Notes: generated by a model not told the origin, from the letters alone. DNA of 64,000 nt from Alkalibacillus silvisoli (GCF_039521975.1 NZ_BAAACZ010000003.1:62001-126000); one strand, 5' to 3'. Positions 50,559 through 59,319 are shown, numbered from the stretch's first letter. Translations and numbers: made by a program.

Positions 50559-51056
50559 ATGTTAGAAGATCACGCGAGGCTTATGGTGCTTTTTGAACAG
50601 GCTAAAGAAGTAGTAGGCCGTAAACGTTTACAAAAGATGGTTTACATTTTAAAAAAGTGTGGTTTTGCTTTCTCTGAACGGTATTCATTTCATTTTTATG
50701 GGCCTTATTCTGAAGAGTTATCAACACGAATTGAAGAGCTATGTAATTTAGGTTTCTTAGATGAAGAACGTGAAAAGGAAAAAGGGTATTATCAATATCG
50801 TTATCATTTAACAGACCGCGGCGTTGGCTTTTTGGACCATTCTGGAGTTGAACCATCAGATATGAGCCATGTTATTCAAAAAATGGATGATCACAGTTCA
50901 AAATTTTTAGAGTTAGTCGCTACTATGTTATATTTTGATAATTTTTCAAAAGAAGAAATTGAAGATAAAGTAAAAACGGTTAAAAGCCAACAGAATTATA
51001 CCGAGTCTGACTTTGAAGAGGCGTGGCGATTTATTACAGACTTAAAAGTCCATTAA
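50559..51056 (+). CDS. ywgA: YwgA-like protein
   Basis: The 165-residue protein is mostly helical, with 'HARLMVLFEQAKEVVGRKRLQKMVYILKKCGFAFSERYSFHFYGPYSEELSTRIEELCNLGFL' at the front, as in YwgA and similar phage-type Panacea-like proteins (GRKRLQKLVYL.. motif). I chose ATG 50559, eight bases after AAGGAG. It follows the HD-domain gene by 12 bases, an order shared with B. subtilis. Function unknown. Confidence 0.75.
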   Translation: MLEDHARLMVLFEQAKEVVGRKRLQKMVYILKKCGFAFSERYSFHFYGPYSEELSTRIEELCNLGFLDEEREKEKGYYQYRYHLTDRGVGFLDHSGVEPSDMSHVIQKMDDHSSKFLELVATMLYFDNFSKEEIEDKVKTVKSQQNYTESDFEEAWRFITDLKVH

Positions 51057-51173
51057 AAGAAGGGGTGAAGACCTCTTCTTTTTGTTTTTAAGACATTTAT
51101 GGAAATTTAACTTTAACTCGACCTAGTTACTAATCTAAAGACGCTTCGTTTTAATTTTAGGTGGTGGTCATAA

Positions 51174-51350
51174 ATGGATCCGATGATTGTATTTATTATA
51201 CTATATTTTTTTGGTGCGTTATTTTTATTTTATCTAGTGGTTTGTTTGACTATTGATGTTATAAAAAGTCCGAAACATATTTACTCTTGGTTTATATTGT
51301 GTGGATTAATTGGTGCATTATATTTGCTCATCACAGTTAACATTTGGTGA
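51174..51350 (+). CDS. 58-aa membrane microprotein
   Basis: An ORF of 59 codons from ATG 51174 (AGGTGGTGG upstream) encodes two hydrophobic helices (about 4-29 and 38-57) separated by a short polar loop KSPKHIYS. It is unrecognised. The strong hydrophobic pattern and ribosome site support it. Confidence 0.55.
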   Translation: MDPMIVFIILYFFGALFLFYLVVCLTIDVIKSPKHIYSWFILCGLIGALYLLITVNIW

Positions 51351-51418
51351 GTCACATTAGTCTAATGACCTCTCCTTTCTCATAAACTATTTAGTAATCA
51401 GTTAGGGAGGGGTCTATA

Positions 51419-51904
51419 TTGGCGAAGTTATTGCGAAATACTTACACATTACTGATTATGACTGCTGTGTTGGCATTTGTATTATTTTTACAAGTGGGAG
51501 CGATGAGTACCCTTCCAGGTCAATCAATTGATTCTGTAAACCGAGCACTACCTATAATAGTTTTATTAATTGGTTTATTTTTCTATCTAGTCTATTTGTG
51601 GTATGAGTTGATCAGACCGTATGTCGTGAGAAAATGGATTGCAATTTCTGCGGTTTTCGTTTCAATTCATTGGGGTGTTGCTATTAGTGATCAATATAAA
51701 TCTATTAATCAATATCGCGAGCAGTTGGCTGAGCATTTTGAGAATCAATTTGGGTATGTGGATTGGGATTATATTGATTCAATTTCAACAGTGTTTGTTT
51801 CAAGTCATATGAACCATCAACTCTATAATGTAAATACATTCCTCATGTATATGAGCCTTTCATTTTTTGTGGCGGTTGTATTAGTCTATAAATTAAACAA
51901 GTAG
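51419..51904 (+). CDS. Membrane protein of unknown function
   Basis: The 161-residue protein has four helices (about 8-28, 42-60, 70-90 and 140-158) and an extracellular loop around 'QYKSINQYREQLAEHFENQFGYVDWDYIDS'. TTG start at 51419 follows AGGGAGG. I do not recognise the family. Confidence 0.6.
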   Translation: MAKLLRNTYTLLIMTAVLAFVLFLQVGAMSTLPGQSIDSVNRALPIIVLLIGLFFYLVYLWYELIRPYVVRKWIAISAVFVSIHWGVAISDQYKSINQYREQLAEHFENQFGYVDWDYIDSISTVFVSSHMNHQLYNVNTFLMYMSLSFFVAVVLVYKLNK

Positions 51905-51994
51905 TGAGAATTATAATAGGCTAAGCAATATATTTGCTCATATAGCTGCAAACATTTACGATAATAGTGAGATTATACATAGGAGTGAAGTGTA

Positions 51995-52561
51995 ATGGAT
52001 CGTCAACTGAAGATTGTCGGTGTTTGCGGTAGTTTACGCAAAGACTCAGTTAATAAGAAGTTATTAGATTTGGTTAAAATATTAACCCCTGATAATGTAG
52101 AGTATGAATATGCTGATTACTCTGACGTACCGGTTTTTAGTGAAGATATTGAAAAACCTGTACCTGAAAGTGTCAAGCGATTAAAGAATCAAATTGAAAG
52201 TGCAGATATTATCCTATTTGCAACTCCTCAATATAATGGTTCCTTTTCTGGAGCGTTAAAGAATGCAATTGATTGGATGACTCGCCCTGCTGGAGATAAT
52301 TCTCTTGGAGGTAAAGTAGCTGGTGTGATTGGTGGTACACCAGGTCAAAGCGGAACGATCCAAGCACAGCTTCATTTACGTGAAGTATTAAGTCATTTGG
52401 GAGTACAAGTTCCTGCTCAACCTCGTGTTATGGTTAGTGGAATTTATGATATGCTAGATGAAAATGCTCATCTACATTTACCTGATGTAGAAGCTGATCA
52501 TTATAAAAAATTATTAGATGAATTATACACACAAGTTGAAGCGAAAATAGTTCGTGTGTAG
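51995..52561 (+). CDS. NADPH-dependent FMN reductase family flavoprotein
   Basis: The 188-residue flavodoxin-like protein has the phosphate loop 'VGVCGSLRKDSVNKKLL' and 'ADIILFATPQYNGSFSGALKNAIDWMTRP', typical of chromate/azo/quinone reductases. 'GVIGGTPGQSGTIQAQLHLREVLSHLGV' is also conserved. A two-electron reductase for quinones or metals is likely. AGGAGTG precedes the ATG. It has its own terminator. Confidence 0.88.
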   Translation: MDRQLKIVGVCGSLRKDSVNKKLLDLVKILTPDNVEYEYADYSDVPVFSEDIEKPVPESVKRLKNQIESADIILFATPQYNGSFSGALKNAIDWMTRPAGDNSLGGKVAGVIGGTPGQSGTIQAQLHLREVLSHLGVQVPAQPRVMVSGIYDMLDENAHLHLPDVEADHYKKLLDELYTQVEAKIVRV

Positions 52562-52575
52562 ATGAGTTAAAGTAG

Positions 52576-52610
52576 AAGCCGAGTGGTTAAACCAATCATT
52601 CGGCTTTTTT
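52576..52610 (+). terminator. Intrinsic terminator of the flavoprotein gene
   Basis: A 13-bp stem AAGCCGAGTGGTT / AATCATTCGGCTT with G-U pairs is followed by TTTT. Confidence 0.85.
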
Positions 52611-52621
52611 GTGTCGTGAAA

Positions 52622-52760
52622 TCGCCTGATTATTTGAGAATCAGGCGATCTTTTAAATTTTCAGACGAAATTCATAATAATTAGACGAAATTCATAATAA
52701 TTAGGCGAAATTCGTATTAATCGGGCGAACGTTTAATTAATTGGGAGTTCGCCTGATTAA
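52622..52760. repeat. TCAGGCGA-type array, 20-bp period
   Basis: It opens with a hairpin (TCGCCTGATT 52622, AATCAGGCGA 52640), then has at least four direct units with the core AGACGAAATTCATAATAATT or AGGCGAAATTCG, and ends with GTTCGCCTGATTAATG, the inverted unit. The core and the inverted borders match the array at 14865. Confidence 0.8.
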
Positions 52761-52882
52761 TGCCGTTTCACTCAAGTAGTGAAAAATGTACTGTTTTTGT
52801 TGTAGATGAAAAAGTTATTAACATGTGGAACCAATATAGGCGATTGTACATATTATGCTCTCAAAAGGAGGGGGGCATTATT

Positions 52883-54307
52883 ATGGAGTTAACCCTATCA
52901 CATGGTTTATATGCTTTAGTGACACTTATTGTTATTTTAACAATGGTGTTCCGAAGAGGTGTTGTTCTTCCTACACTACTTGGAACATTTTTAGTTGCTT
53001 GGGTGTATAGCGGAAGTTTAATAACAGGTTTTACATCCGTATTTAATGCTAATTTAACAGCGGCTATAGAGTTATTCAGTATCTTTTTAATTATCACTTT
53101 TATGGTTGCTTTATTGCATTCTTTGAAAGATTTGGGCGCAGATCAACAAATGATCAAACCGGTAGAAAAGTTTATGACAAATGGCCATGTGGCGTTTTTG
53201 ATCTTAATTGTTATTACGTTTATTATATCACTCTTTTTCTGGCCAACGCCGGCTGTACCATTAATATGTGCCTTACTCGTGCCAGCAGCTGTAAGAGTTG
53301 GGTTGCCGATTATGCCTGCTGCAATGGTTGTGGCTTTGGCTGGGCAAGGTATGGCTTTGTCCTCTGATTATATTATGCAAATAGCACCAACTTTAAGTGC
53401 TTCATCTGCAGGGTTAGATGCAGGGGTTATTGCTGATAAGGCGCTTGTACTCTCATTAGTTTCTGGAGTTTTAGCAATTAGCATAGCCTATTTAATGTAT
53501 AGAAAGAAAATTAGAAAACCAACTGACCCTCTAAATAAAGAAGAATTAAAAAAGTTACCAGGTCAACAAGTGAATTCAACTGATACAAAATCACTCGCAA
53601 ATCATAAATGGAAAAAAGTCTTTGCAATATTGGTGCCATTAACGATGTTAGCCATCATGATTTTCATGATCTATACGAAGATAACAGGTGGGCGCTCTGG
53701 GGGATTTGAAGGAGGAGATGGTGCGGCACTTATTGGTGGGGTCGCAGTATTATTATTAGCCTTAGCATCACTCGCCTTTGGTAAAGTAAAGGCATTAGAT
53801 CGAATAAGTGAGCATATTACAAATGGCTTTGTATTTGCGTTTAAGGCGATGGGTCCTGTCATTCCAATTGCGGGATTCTTCTTCTTAGGAAGTGGCGAGT
53901 TTTCTGGGGATATTATGTCTTTAGATGATGCTCAAGCACCAGCATTTTTATTTGAACTTGTTGAAACAGGACAATCAGCCATTCCTGAAAGTGCATTCTT
54001 AACGGCATTTGGGATATTGTTAATTGGGATTATTACTGGTTTAGATGGATCAGGCTTTTCTGGTTTACCTTTAACTGGTGCATTATCTCATGCATTAGCA
54101 ACAGGTGGCGTTGATGCTACGACATTGGCGGCATTAGGGCAACTTGGTTCGATTTGGACGGGTGGAGGTGCTCTTGTAGCATGGTCCTCGCTAGTTGCGG
54201 TAGCTGGATTCTGTGGTGTATCTGTGATGGAGCTTGCACGTAAAAACTTTATTCCTGTCATGTGTGGTTTGATTGTTGCGACTCTAGTTGCATTATGGAT
54301 TTGGTGA
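52883..54307 (+). CDS. Ion-transporter-superfamily membrane permease
   Basis: This encodes 474 residues with 12 or so helices. I chose ATG 52883, behind a very strong AAGGAGGGGG; the longer frame from 52760 begins in the repeat array. 'FWPTPAVPLICALLVPAAVRVGLPIMPAAMVVALAGQGMALSSDYIMQIAPTLSASSAG' and 'GITGLDGSGFSGLPLTGALSHAL' resemble the GntP/CitMHS-like (ion transporter) permeases. The substrate is probably an organic anion, but I cannot name it. Confidence 0.75.
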   Translation: MELTLSHGLYALVTLIVILTMVFRRGVVLPTLLGTFLVAWVYSGSLITGFTSVFNANLTAAIELFSIFLIITFMVALLHSLKDLGADQQMIKPVEKFMTNGHVAFLILIVITFIISLFFWPTPAVPLICALLVPAAVRVGLPIMPAAMVVALAGQGMALSSDYIMQIAPTLSASSAGLDAGVIADKALVLSLVSGVLAISIAYLMYRKKIRKPTDPLNKEELKKLPGQQVNSTDTKSLANHKWKKVFAILVPLTMLAIMIFMIYTKITGGRSGGFEGGDGAALIGGVAVLLLALASLAFGKVKALDRISEHITNGFVFAFKAMGPVIPIAGFFFLGSGEFSGDIMSLDDAQAPAFLFELVETGQSAIPESAFLTAFGILLIGIITGLDGSGFSGLPLTGALSHALATGGVDATTLAALGQLGSIWTGGGALVAWSSLVAVAGFCGVSVMELARKNFIPVMCGLIVATLVALWIW

Positions 54308-54318
54308 TTTCAAATATA

Positions 54319-54348
54319 AAAAAGGTTGGCACATGTGCCAACCTTTTT
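54319..54348. terminator. Bidirectional terminator between the permease and htpX
   Basis: The perfect palindromic stem AAAGGTTGGCACA/TGTGCCAACCTTT is flanked by A and T runs and serves both convergent genes. Confidence 0.88.
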
Positions 54349-54358
54349 ACATAATTGT

Positions 54359-55264
54359 TTATTTTTGTTCTAAGCGAGCAATACGCTCATCTAAGTCTGG
54401 GTGAGATGAGAATAATCTTGCTACGCCGCCTTTATTGTTGATTTTCATTGTTTGAATTGCACTATCATTGCTATTGTCATTTACATTCGCAACAGTGTTC
54501 TTTAATGAACGAAGCGCATGTGCCATTTTATCTTTACCAGCTAAATCAGCACCGCCACGGTCAGCATGGAATTCTCGGTGTCGTGAGTATGCCATAACGA
54601 CAAGGCTTCCTAAGATCGAGAATAAAATTTGGAAAACGATAATTGAAATAAAGTTTACAAGCATACGCATCTCTTCGCGCACAAAATTAGATACTACAGC
54701 TGCTACAACGCGTGATAAGAAAACAACGAATGTGTTAATAACACCTTGTAGTAAAGTCATCGTAACCATATCACCATTTGAAACGTGAGCTACTTCGTGA
54801 GCTAGCACGCCCTCAACTGCATCGTCATCCATTGATTGTAATAATCCTGTAGAAACAGCAACTAAAGAACGCTTTTTAGATGGTCCAGTTGCAAACGCGT
54901 TAACTTCTTGAGAACGATAGACGCCAACTTCTGGCATATGCATTAAACCTGCTGCACGTGAAAGACGATGAACACGTTCAACTAACTGGCGTTCAGCTGT
55001 TGATAAGTTGTCGTTCGGGTCTAACACTTGAACCTTCATCATCTTCTTAGCCATCCAACGAGAGATCGCTAGTGAAATGAAGGCACCTGAGAAACCGACT
55101 AGTAAACTGAATATACCTAGTGCTAGGTAGTTAAGCCCTAGACCACCAGAACCATCATACATCGGCCCAATATCTGTAAATGAAACAATCGCAGACCAAA
55201 CAATGACAATTGTTGTTAAAACGAGAATGTTCGTTAATAAGAAAAATAAAATTCGCTTACCCAC
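54359..55264 (-). CDS. htpX: Membrane protease HtpX
   Basis: The 301-residue protein has two N-terminal helices (about 5-25 and 40-68). The zinc site HEVAH in 'GVLAHEVAHVSNGDM' is at about 155, followed by two more helices and the third ligand in 'SRHREFHADRGGADLAG'. The final 'LFSSHPDLDERIARLEQ' is a family hallmark. It degrades damaged membrane proteins. GTG start at 55264 follows AGGTAGGGG. The gene ends in a shared terminator. Confidence 0.95.
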   Translation of the reverse strand: MGKRILFFLLTNILVLTTIVIVWSAIVSFTDIGPMYDGSGGLGLNYLALGIFSLLVGFSGAFISLAISRWMAKKMMKVQVLDPNDNLSTAERQLVERVHRLSRAAGLMHMPEVGVYRSQEVNAFATGPSKKRSLVAVSTGLLQSMDDDAVEGVLAHEVAHVSNGDMVTMTLLQGVINTFVVFLSRVVAAVVSNFVREEMRMLVNFISIIVFQILFSILGSLVVMAYSRHREFHADRGGADLAGKDKMAHALRSLKNTVANVNDNSNDSAIQTMKINNKGGVARLFSSHPDLDERIARLEQK

Positions 55265-55461
55265 TTGTTTCCCCTACCTTTCTTGTTTGTCCTCTTATAT
55301 TATACCACGAAAACAGTGTGTGGAAAACGAGTTTACATCTATATTGTCACGAGTGTTTCGTGATTTATAAGTCACCGTCCAAGCGTGGGTGAACATATGA
55401 TATGACAAAGAATTATGATTCATCAATATAAAATTTTTATGTAAAAACCAGGAGGATGAAA
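55265..55461. other. Divergent promoter region between htpX and the barwin-like gene
   Basis: An AT-rich region with a small perfect hairpin TCACGA-GTGTT-TCGTGA (about 55347-55363). It should carry promoters for both genes; no sigma-specific site is clear. Confidence 0.35.
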
Positions 55462-56112
55462 ATGAACCCTTATTACCATTATGAAAATGATCTGATTAGG
55501 AATGGTTCATGTACTTATGTATATGCTCCTATGACCTACCAACCGGACAGTACTCGCGAGAATAATAATTGGGTCAAAGGTCAAGCAACGTGGACAGAAG
55601 GTGGGGAGGTAACTAAATGTAATATACCTTGGTCAGACCTTCAGTATATGACAACTGCAGTGAGTGAAGATAGTCCGTATGAATGTGGAGAAATGTTAAA
55701 AGTTAAATTCCCAAGTACTGGCCGTGAAATCTTAGTGAAAGTCGTCGATACTGTAGGTGGATATCCACAGCATCGCTTGAATTTACACCGACAGGCCTTT
55801 TTAGCTTTAGGGGCTGATTTAGATTTTGGTATTATAGATATCGAAATCATGGCGTCACCTGAACTTGAGGAAGAGGAGTTTGGTAAATACTTGATAGAAG
55901 TGCTCCAAGTAGCCTATCCGCGTTATGAAGTGACAGACTACGAATTTGTAGGGGAAGAAGAGATTTCTATTGAACGACGCCGGGAAACATATGAATTTAT
56001 TGTCGAGTCAGATGAGGAGCGGGTAAAAGTTAGAGGTCGAGTTGAATACAATCCGCAAACGAATCGGGTTATTTCGTTTGATCTTGAAGAAGTAGAACTC
56101 AACAACAGTTAA
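55462..56112 (+). CDS. Barwin-like (double-psi beta barrel) domain plus DUF3889
   Basis: This encodes 216 residues from ATG 55462 (AGGAGG six bases upstream). Residues about 35-125 form a double-psi beta barrel: 'VKGQATWTEGG', 'CNIPWSDLQYMTTAVSEDSPYECGEMLKVKFPSTGREILVKVVDTVGGYPQHRLNLHRQAFLALGA'. This includes the Asp of the expansin/RlpA active site. The last about 75 residues fit DUF3889. There is no signal peptide, which is odd for a wall-active fold; it may be a spore protein. Confidence 0.7.
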   Translation: MNPYYHYENDLIRNGSCTYVYAPMTYQPDSTRENNNWVKGQATWTEGGEVTKCNIPWSDLQYMTTAVSEDSPYECGEMLKVKFPSTGREILVKVVDTVGGYPQHRLNLHRQAFLALGADLDFGIIDIEIMASPELEEEEFGKYLIEVLQVAYPRYEVTDYEFVGEEEISIERRRETYEFIVESDEERVKVRGRVEYNPQTNRVISFDLEEVELNNS

Positions 56113-56118
56113 CAAAGA

Positions 56119-56296
56119 GAGGTCGGACAAAAATAGTTGCCATAATAGAAAATCCGAACGATTCATCATAAATGAATACGTTCGGATTTTTGTGTTTCGA
56201 TAGAGCGCTGATAAAACAGGTTGAACGCTGATAAAATGCCGCTCGGGTAACTGCTCATCTTACATAAGGCATAGAATGTTCGTATTTTAACAATAC
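56119..56296. repeat. Complete composite repeat: lead, hairpin, two units, tail
   Basis: Lead GAGGTCGGACAAAAATAG (56119), hairpin CCGAACGATTCAT/ATGAATACGTTCGG (56154-56186), two CTGATAAA units from 56202, tail GCTCGGGTAACTGCTCAT (56240) to GTATTTTAACAATAC (56296). The hairpin probably also terminates the barwin-like gene. Confidence 0.88.
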
Positions 56297-56379
56297 TTCA
56301 TCAGGCACAATTTACATACTATTAGAAGGATTTAAGTATAGTAAAGTCGAAATTTTACGAGTGAAGGGTGATGATAGGT

Positions 56380-56925
56380 ATGAGGCATGTATTAGTTATT
56401 GGTGGGACAGGGATGTTGTATGAAACATCTTTGTGGCTTTCTGAACAAGCAGAATGTGTGTCCGTTATTGGTCGAACTAAATATAAGATGGACAAACTAA
56501 CTTGTGAATCTTCAAATATCAACCCCATAATAGTGGATTATAAAAACGAAAAACAATTAGATAAACAGGTTAAAAAAGCGGTTAAAGAGAAAGGTACGAT
56601 TGATGTAGTTGTAGCATGGATTCATCGTGTACCTAGGAAAGACCCATTATCTGTTATAATTAACTTAATGATGGAAGACGATACAGGTAAGTGGGATTTA
56701 TTTCATGTCGTAGGGAGTCGTTCGAACCTTAGTGATATTAAAGAACGAATAAATACGCCAAATCAATGTATTTATCATCAAGTTCAATTAGGGTTTAAAC
56801 TAGATGAAGAAGGTTCTAGGTGGCTGACTCACAGTGAGATTTCAAACGGTGTTATAGAAGCGATCACACTTAAGCAATATGAGTATATTGTTGGGACACT
56901 TGAACCTTGGGATAAACGCCCGTAA
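56380..56925 (+). CDS. Short-chain dehydrogenase-like Rossmann protein
   Basis: The 181-residue protein begins 'MRHVLVIGGTGMLYETSLWLSEQAECVSVIGRTKYKMDKL', with the glycine-rich NAD(P) loop and a basic residue for NADPH. The Y-x-x-x-K catalytic pair of true reductases is not evident, so it may only bind the cofactor. I chose ATG 56380 because AAGGGTG lies nine bases upstream. The next gene starts 11 bases later. Confidence 0.7.
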   Translation: MRHVLVIGGTGMLYETSLWLSEQAECVSVIGRTKYKMDKLTCESSNINPIIVDYKNEKQLDKQVKKAVKEKGTIDVVVAWIHRVPRKDPLSVIINLMMEDDTGKWDLFHVVGSRSNLSDIKERINTPNQCIYHQVQLGFKLDEEGSRWLTHSEISNGVIEAITLKQYEYIVGTLEPWDKRP

Positions 56926-56936
56926 ACAAGAAATGA

Positions 56937-57437
56937 GTGAATGTTGTGGATTTTGTAGAAATTTTATGGTGGATTGCTGTTATTGCATTGTTTTTATTAA
57001 GTTATGCTGGTATTATATTTCCAGTTATACCTGCACCACTCGTCATTTGGGGAGGTTTCCTCGTTTACCATTTTGGAATCAACCAAAATGTATTAACACC
57101 TTTCTTTTGGTTTTCAATGGCCATTTTAACGATCATTGTTATTGTTGCCGATATTATTGCCAATAGTTATTTCGTCAAAAAGTACGGTGGGTCGAAACAA
57201 GGTGAATGGGCCGCTGCAATTGGTGTGATCGTTGGATCGTTTGTTGTACCACCTCTAGGTATTTTAATTGTTCCAGTAGCGGCTGTGTTCGCAGTGGAAA
57301 TGTTACAGAAGCGGACCTTTGAAGAAGCCGTTCAAGCTTCAATTGGCTCATTTTTAGGGTTCCTTAGTGGTGCGTTAGCTAAATTCGTTGTATTAACGAT
57401 CATGATTGTTTGGTTTATTGTAATGGTGATTTTTTGA
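56937..57437 (+). CDS. DUF456 membrane protein (YqgC-like)
   Basis: The 166-residue protein has four or five helices. 'FLLSYAGIIFPVIPAPLVIWGGFLVYHF' and 'YFVKKYGGSKQGEWAAAIGVIVGSFVVPPLGILIVPVAAVFAVEML' are typical of DUF456. Start GTG 56937 has only a weak ribosome site, so translation may depend on the upstream gene. Function unknown. Confidence 0.8.
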   Translation: MNVVDFVEILWWIAVIALFLLSYAGIIFPVIPAPLVIWGGFLVYHFGINQNVLTPFFWFSMAILTIIVIVADIIANSYFVKKYGGSKQGEWAAAIGVIVGSFVVPPLGILIVPVAAVFAVEMLQKRTFEEAVQASIGSFLGFLSGALAKFVVLTIMIVWFIVMVIF

Positions 57438-57472
57438 TGTAATTTAATAAAAGTTAAGAGAGGTATTGCCCA

Positions 57473-58759
57473 GTGAAGCTATTGTTAATAACGCTGTTGC
57501 TGTTTGTTGTAGGCTGTACAGTTGAGGAAGAAACAGAAGATGTACGTGATACGATGTCTGAATTAATTGGTGATTGGAATGGTACGATTGAAGTGCCAGA
57601 AATCCCGCTAGATATCGAAGTGAGTTTTGAGGAAGACGAAGAAGAGGAAGTGGTTGGCTTTATAAGTATACCTGTTCAAGGCATTGACCGCTATCCGCTT
57701 TCAGAACTTGAAGCTGATGAGGGTTTCGTTAGCTTTGAAATGGAGATTCCCGGTCAGTTCATTGAGTTTGAGGGCGAATTGCTAGAAGAAGCTGCTATTG
57801 AAGGAGACTTCACTCAACAAGGACATACGTTTGATTTTAAATTAGAAAGAGGGGAGTTAGTAGCTAAAGAGGAGCAAGAAGAAATTGATTGGATGACTGT
57901 AGAGACTGAATTTGGTCCTTTACAAGGTGAATTCCTACAGCCTAGTGATGAAGCTGCCTCTACGATTGCGTTAATAATTCCAGGTTCAGGTCCGACAGAT
58001 CGTAATGGTAACTCTCCTGGTATGGAAAATGATAGTTTAAAAATGATCGCTGAAACTTTAGCTGATGAGGGAATAGCAAGTTTAAGGTATAGTAAGCGTG
58101 GTGCTGGTGAAAACAGTGAAGTGACGATTCCAGAAGAAGAATTAGCTATAGAAGATTTAGTTGAGGATGCTGTTAAGTGGTTACAAAAAATAAAAAATGA
58201 AGAACAATTTGATGAAGTGATTATTGTTGGACATAGTCAAGGTGCTTTAATTGGTAGTTTAGCAGCTTTACAAGTTAATATAGATGGGTTTGTGTCACTT
58301 GCTGGAGCGGGTAGGTCAATGGATGAAGTGTTACATGATCAATTATCGCTTCAGTTACCTGAGGATTTAATGGAAGAAGCAGAAATGATAATAGAGAAAT
58401 TGTCAGAAGGGGAAATTGTTGAAGAAGTGAGTACGGATTTATATAGTTTATTCAGACCAACTGTTCAACCATTCTTATCGACTTGGTTAACGTATGAACC
58501 TACTGAAATTATGGCGTCTGTAGAAGTACCGGCGTTAATTGTTCAAGGTACACATGACACGCAAATATTTGAAGAAGATGCTGAAAACTTAGCTGAGGCA
58601 CATGGTGATGCTGAACTTGTTATAGTAGAAGGGATGAATCATGTGTTAAAAGATTCATCAAACCCGGATGACCTCTCTTCATATAACGATCCTTCATTAC
58701 CATTATCAGAAGAATTGGTTGAAGCGATACAAAACTATGTTAATGCACGAGTAGAATAG
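57473..58759 (+). CDS. Acidic alpha/beta hydrolase lipoprotein
   Basis: This encodes 428 residues. The signal peptide ends in a lipobox (L-F-V-V-G-C, Cys at about 15). A very acidic spacer domain follows (about 20-145), then an alpha/beta hydrolase domain with 'ALIIPGSGPTDRNGNSPG', nucleophile G-H-S-Q-G, 'PALIVQGTHDTQI' and 'GMNHVLK'. It resembles the YhdF/DUF3887-like hydrolases of Bacillus. It is exported and membrane-anchored. The high Glu content suggests function in salt. AGAGAGG precedes GTG 57473. Confidence 0.82.
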   Translation: MKLLLITLLLFVVGCTVEEETEDVRDTMSELIGDWNGTIEVPEIPLDIEVSFEEDEEEEVVGFISIPVQGIDRYPLSELEADEGFVSFEMEIPGQFIEFEGELLEEAAIEGDFTQQGHTFDFKLERGELVAKEEQEEIDWMTVETEFGPLQGEFLQPSDEAASTIALIIPGSGPTDRNGNSPGMENDSLKMIAETLADEGIASLRYSKRGAGENSEVTIPEEELAIEDLVEDAVKWLQKIKNEEQFDEVIIVGHSQGALIGSLAALQVNIDGFVSLAGAGRSMDEVLHDQLSLQLPEDLMEEAEMIIEKLSEGEIVEEVSTDLYSLFRPTVQPFLSTWLTYEPTEIMASVEVPALIVQGTHDTQIFEEDAENLAEAHGDAELVIVEGMNHVLKDSSNPDDLSSYNDPSLPLSEELVEAIQNYVNARVE

Positions 58760-58760
58760 A

Positions 58761-58834
58761 AGGTTAGGACAAAATTAGTTGTCTTATTAAAAGATCCGAA
58801 CGATTCATCTTAAATGAATTCGTTCGGATTTTTG
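58761..58834. repeat. Composite repeat: lead plus hairpin only
   Basis: Lead AAGGTTAGGACAAAATTAG and hairpin CCGAACGATTCAT/ATGAATTCGTTCGG with a T run, but no array and no tail. It acts as the probable terminator of the lipoprotein gene and directly precedes the 417-bp element. Confidence 0.85.
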
Positions 58835-58848
58835 CGCTTTTAAAAAAC

Positions 58849-59265
58849 GCTCTGTTAAAGTCCGTTGTTGTTATTGTGATTCGCTTTCGGTGGACGCTTT
58901 CACCCGCAGGGCACAAGTGCAACATCTGCTCAAACTTCCCTACGGTCATTTGTCGCAGTGTTTTCTTTGCCGCAGCACGGCTCGAGCCAAACAGCTTCAT
59001 CGATTAAACATCTTAGTGTTTTGCACCGAGGAAGCCTACTTCGGAGCGTTACTAGCCAGACTAAAGGTGCATCTCTCGGCAGGAAAACACTGCCTGTGGG
59101 GTCTCGAGACTCGTGCTATTCCTGTGACGACCCGGACGGTCTAATGTCGACGTTGGCCACAGGACGTGGCCGACTTTAGTCGACCAGGAGTCGCCACCTT
59201 CGCTCATCACAATACAACAACTTAGAGCAAGCTTTTAAATAATCAACACTAAGCTTTAACAGAGC
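58849..59265. repeat. 417-bp GC-richer element with 12-bp terminal inverted repeats
   Basis: Both ends carry GCTCTGTTAAAG in inverted orientation (58849-58860 and 59254-59265). Inside, the sequence is clearly richer in GC than the surroundings and full of pairing segments, such as GTTGGCCAC/GTGGCCGAC at about 59150-59172 and a near-end pair TTGTTATTGTGATTC with its imperfect complement around 59205-59220. No intact ORF is convincing. The internal sequence (CGCTTTCGGTGGACGC near the start, GGAGTCGCCACCTTCGC near the end) resembles a long interspersed repeat that I recall from other Bacillaceae genomes. Confidence 0.65.
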
Positions 59266-59319
59266 CTTAAAAAAAGATTCAGCTCTCTGTTCTAGACTCA
59301 TAATATAACTCTAGTTTTT

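Noticed and set aside
58764..59179. Several short ORFs in the 417-bp element
   Set aside because: They have no ribosome sites, lie in three different frames on both strands, and the composition follows the structured DNA rather than codon use.
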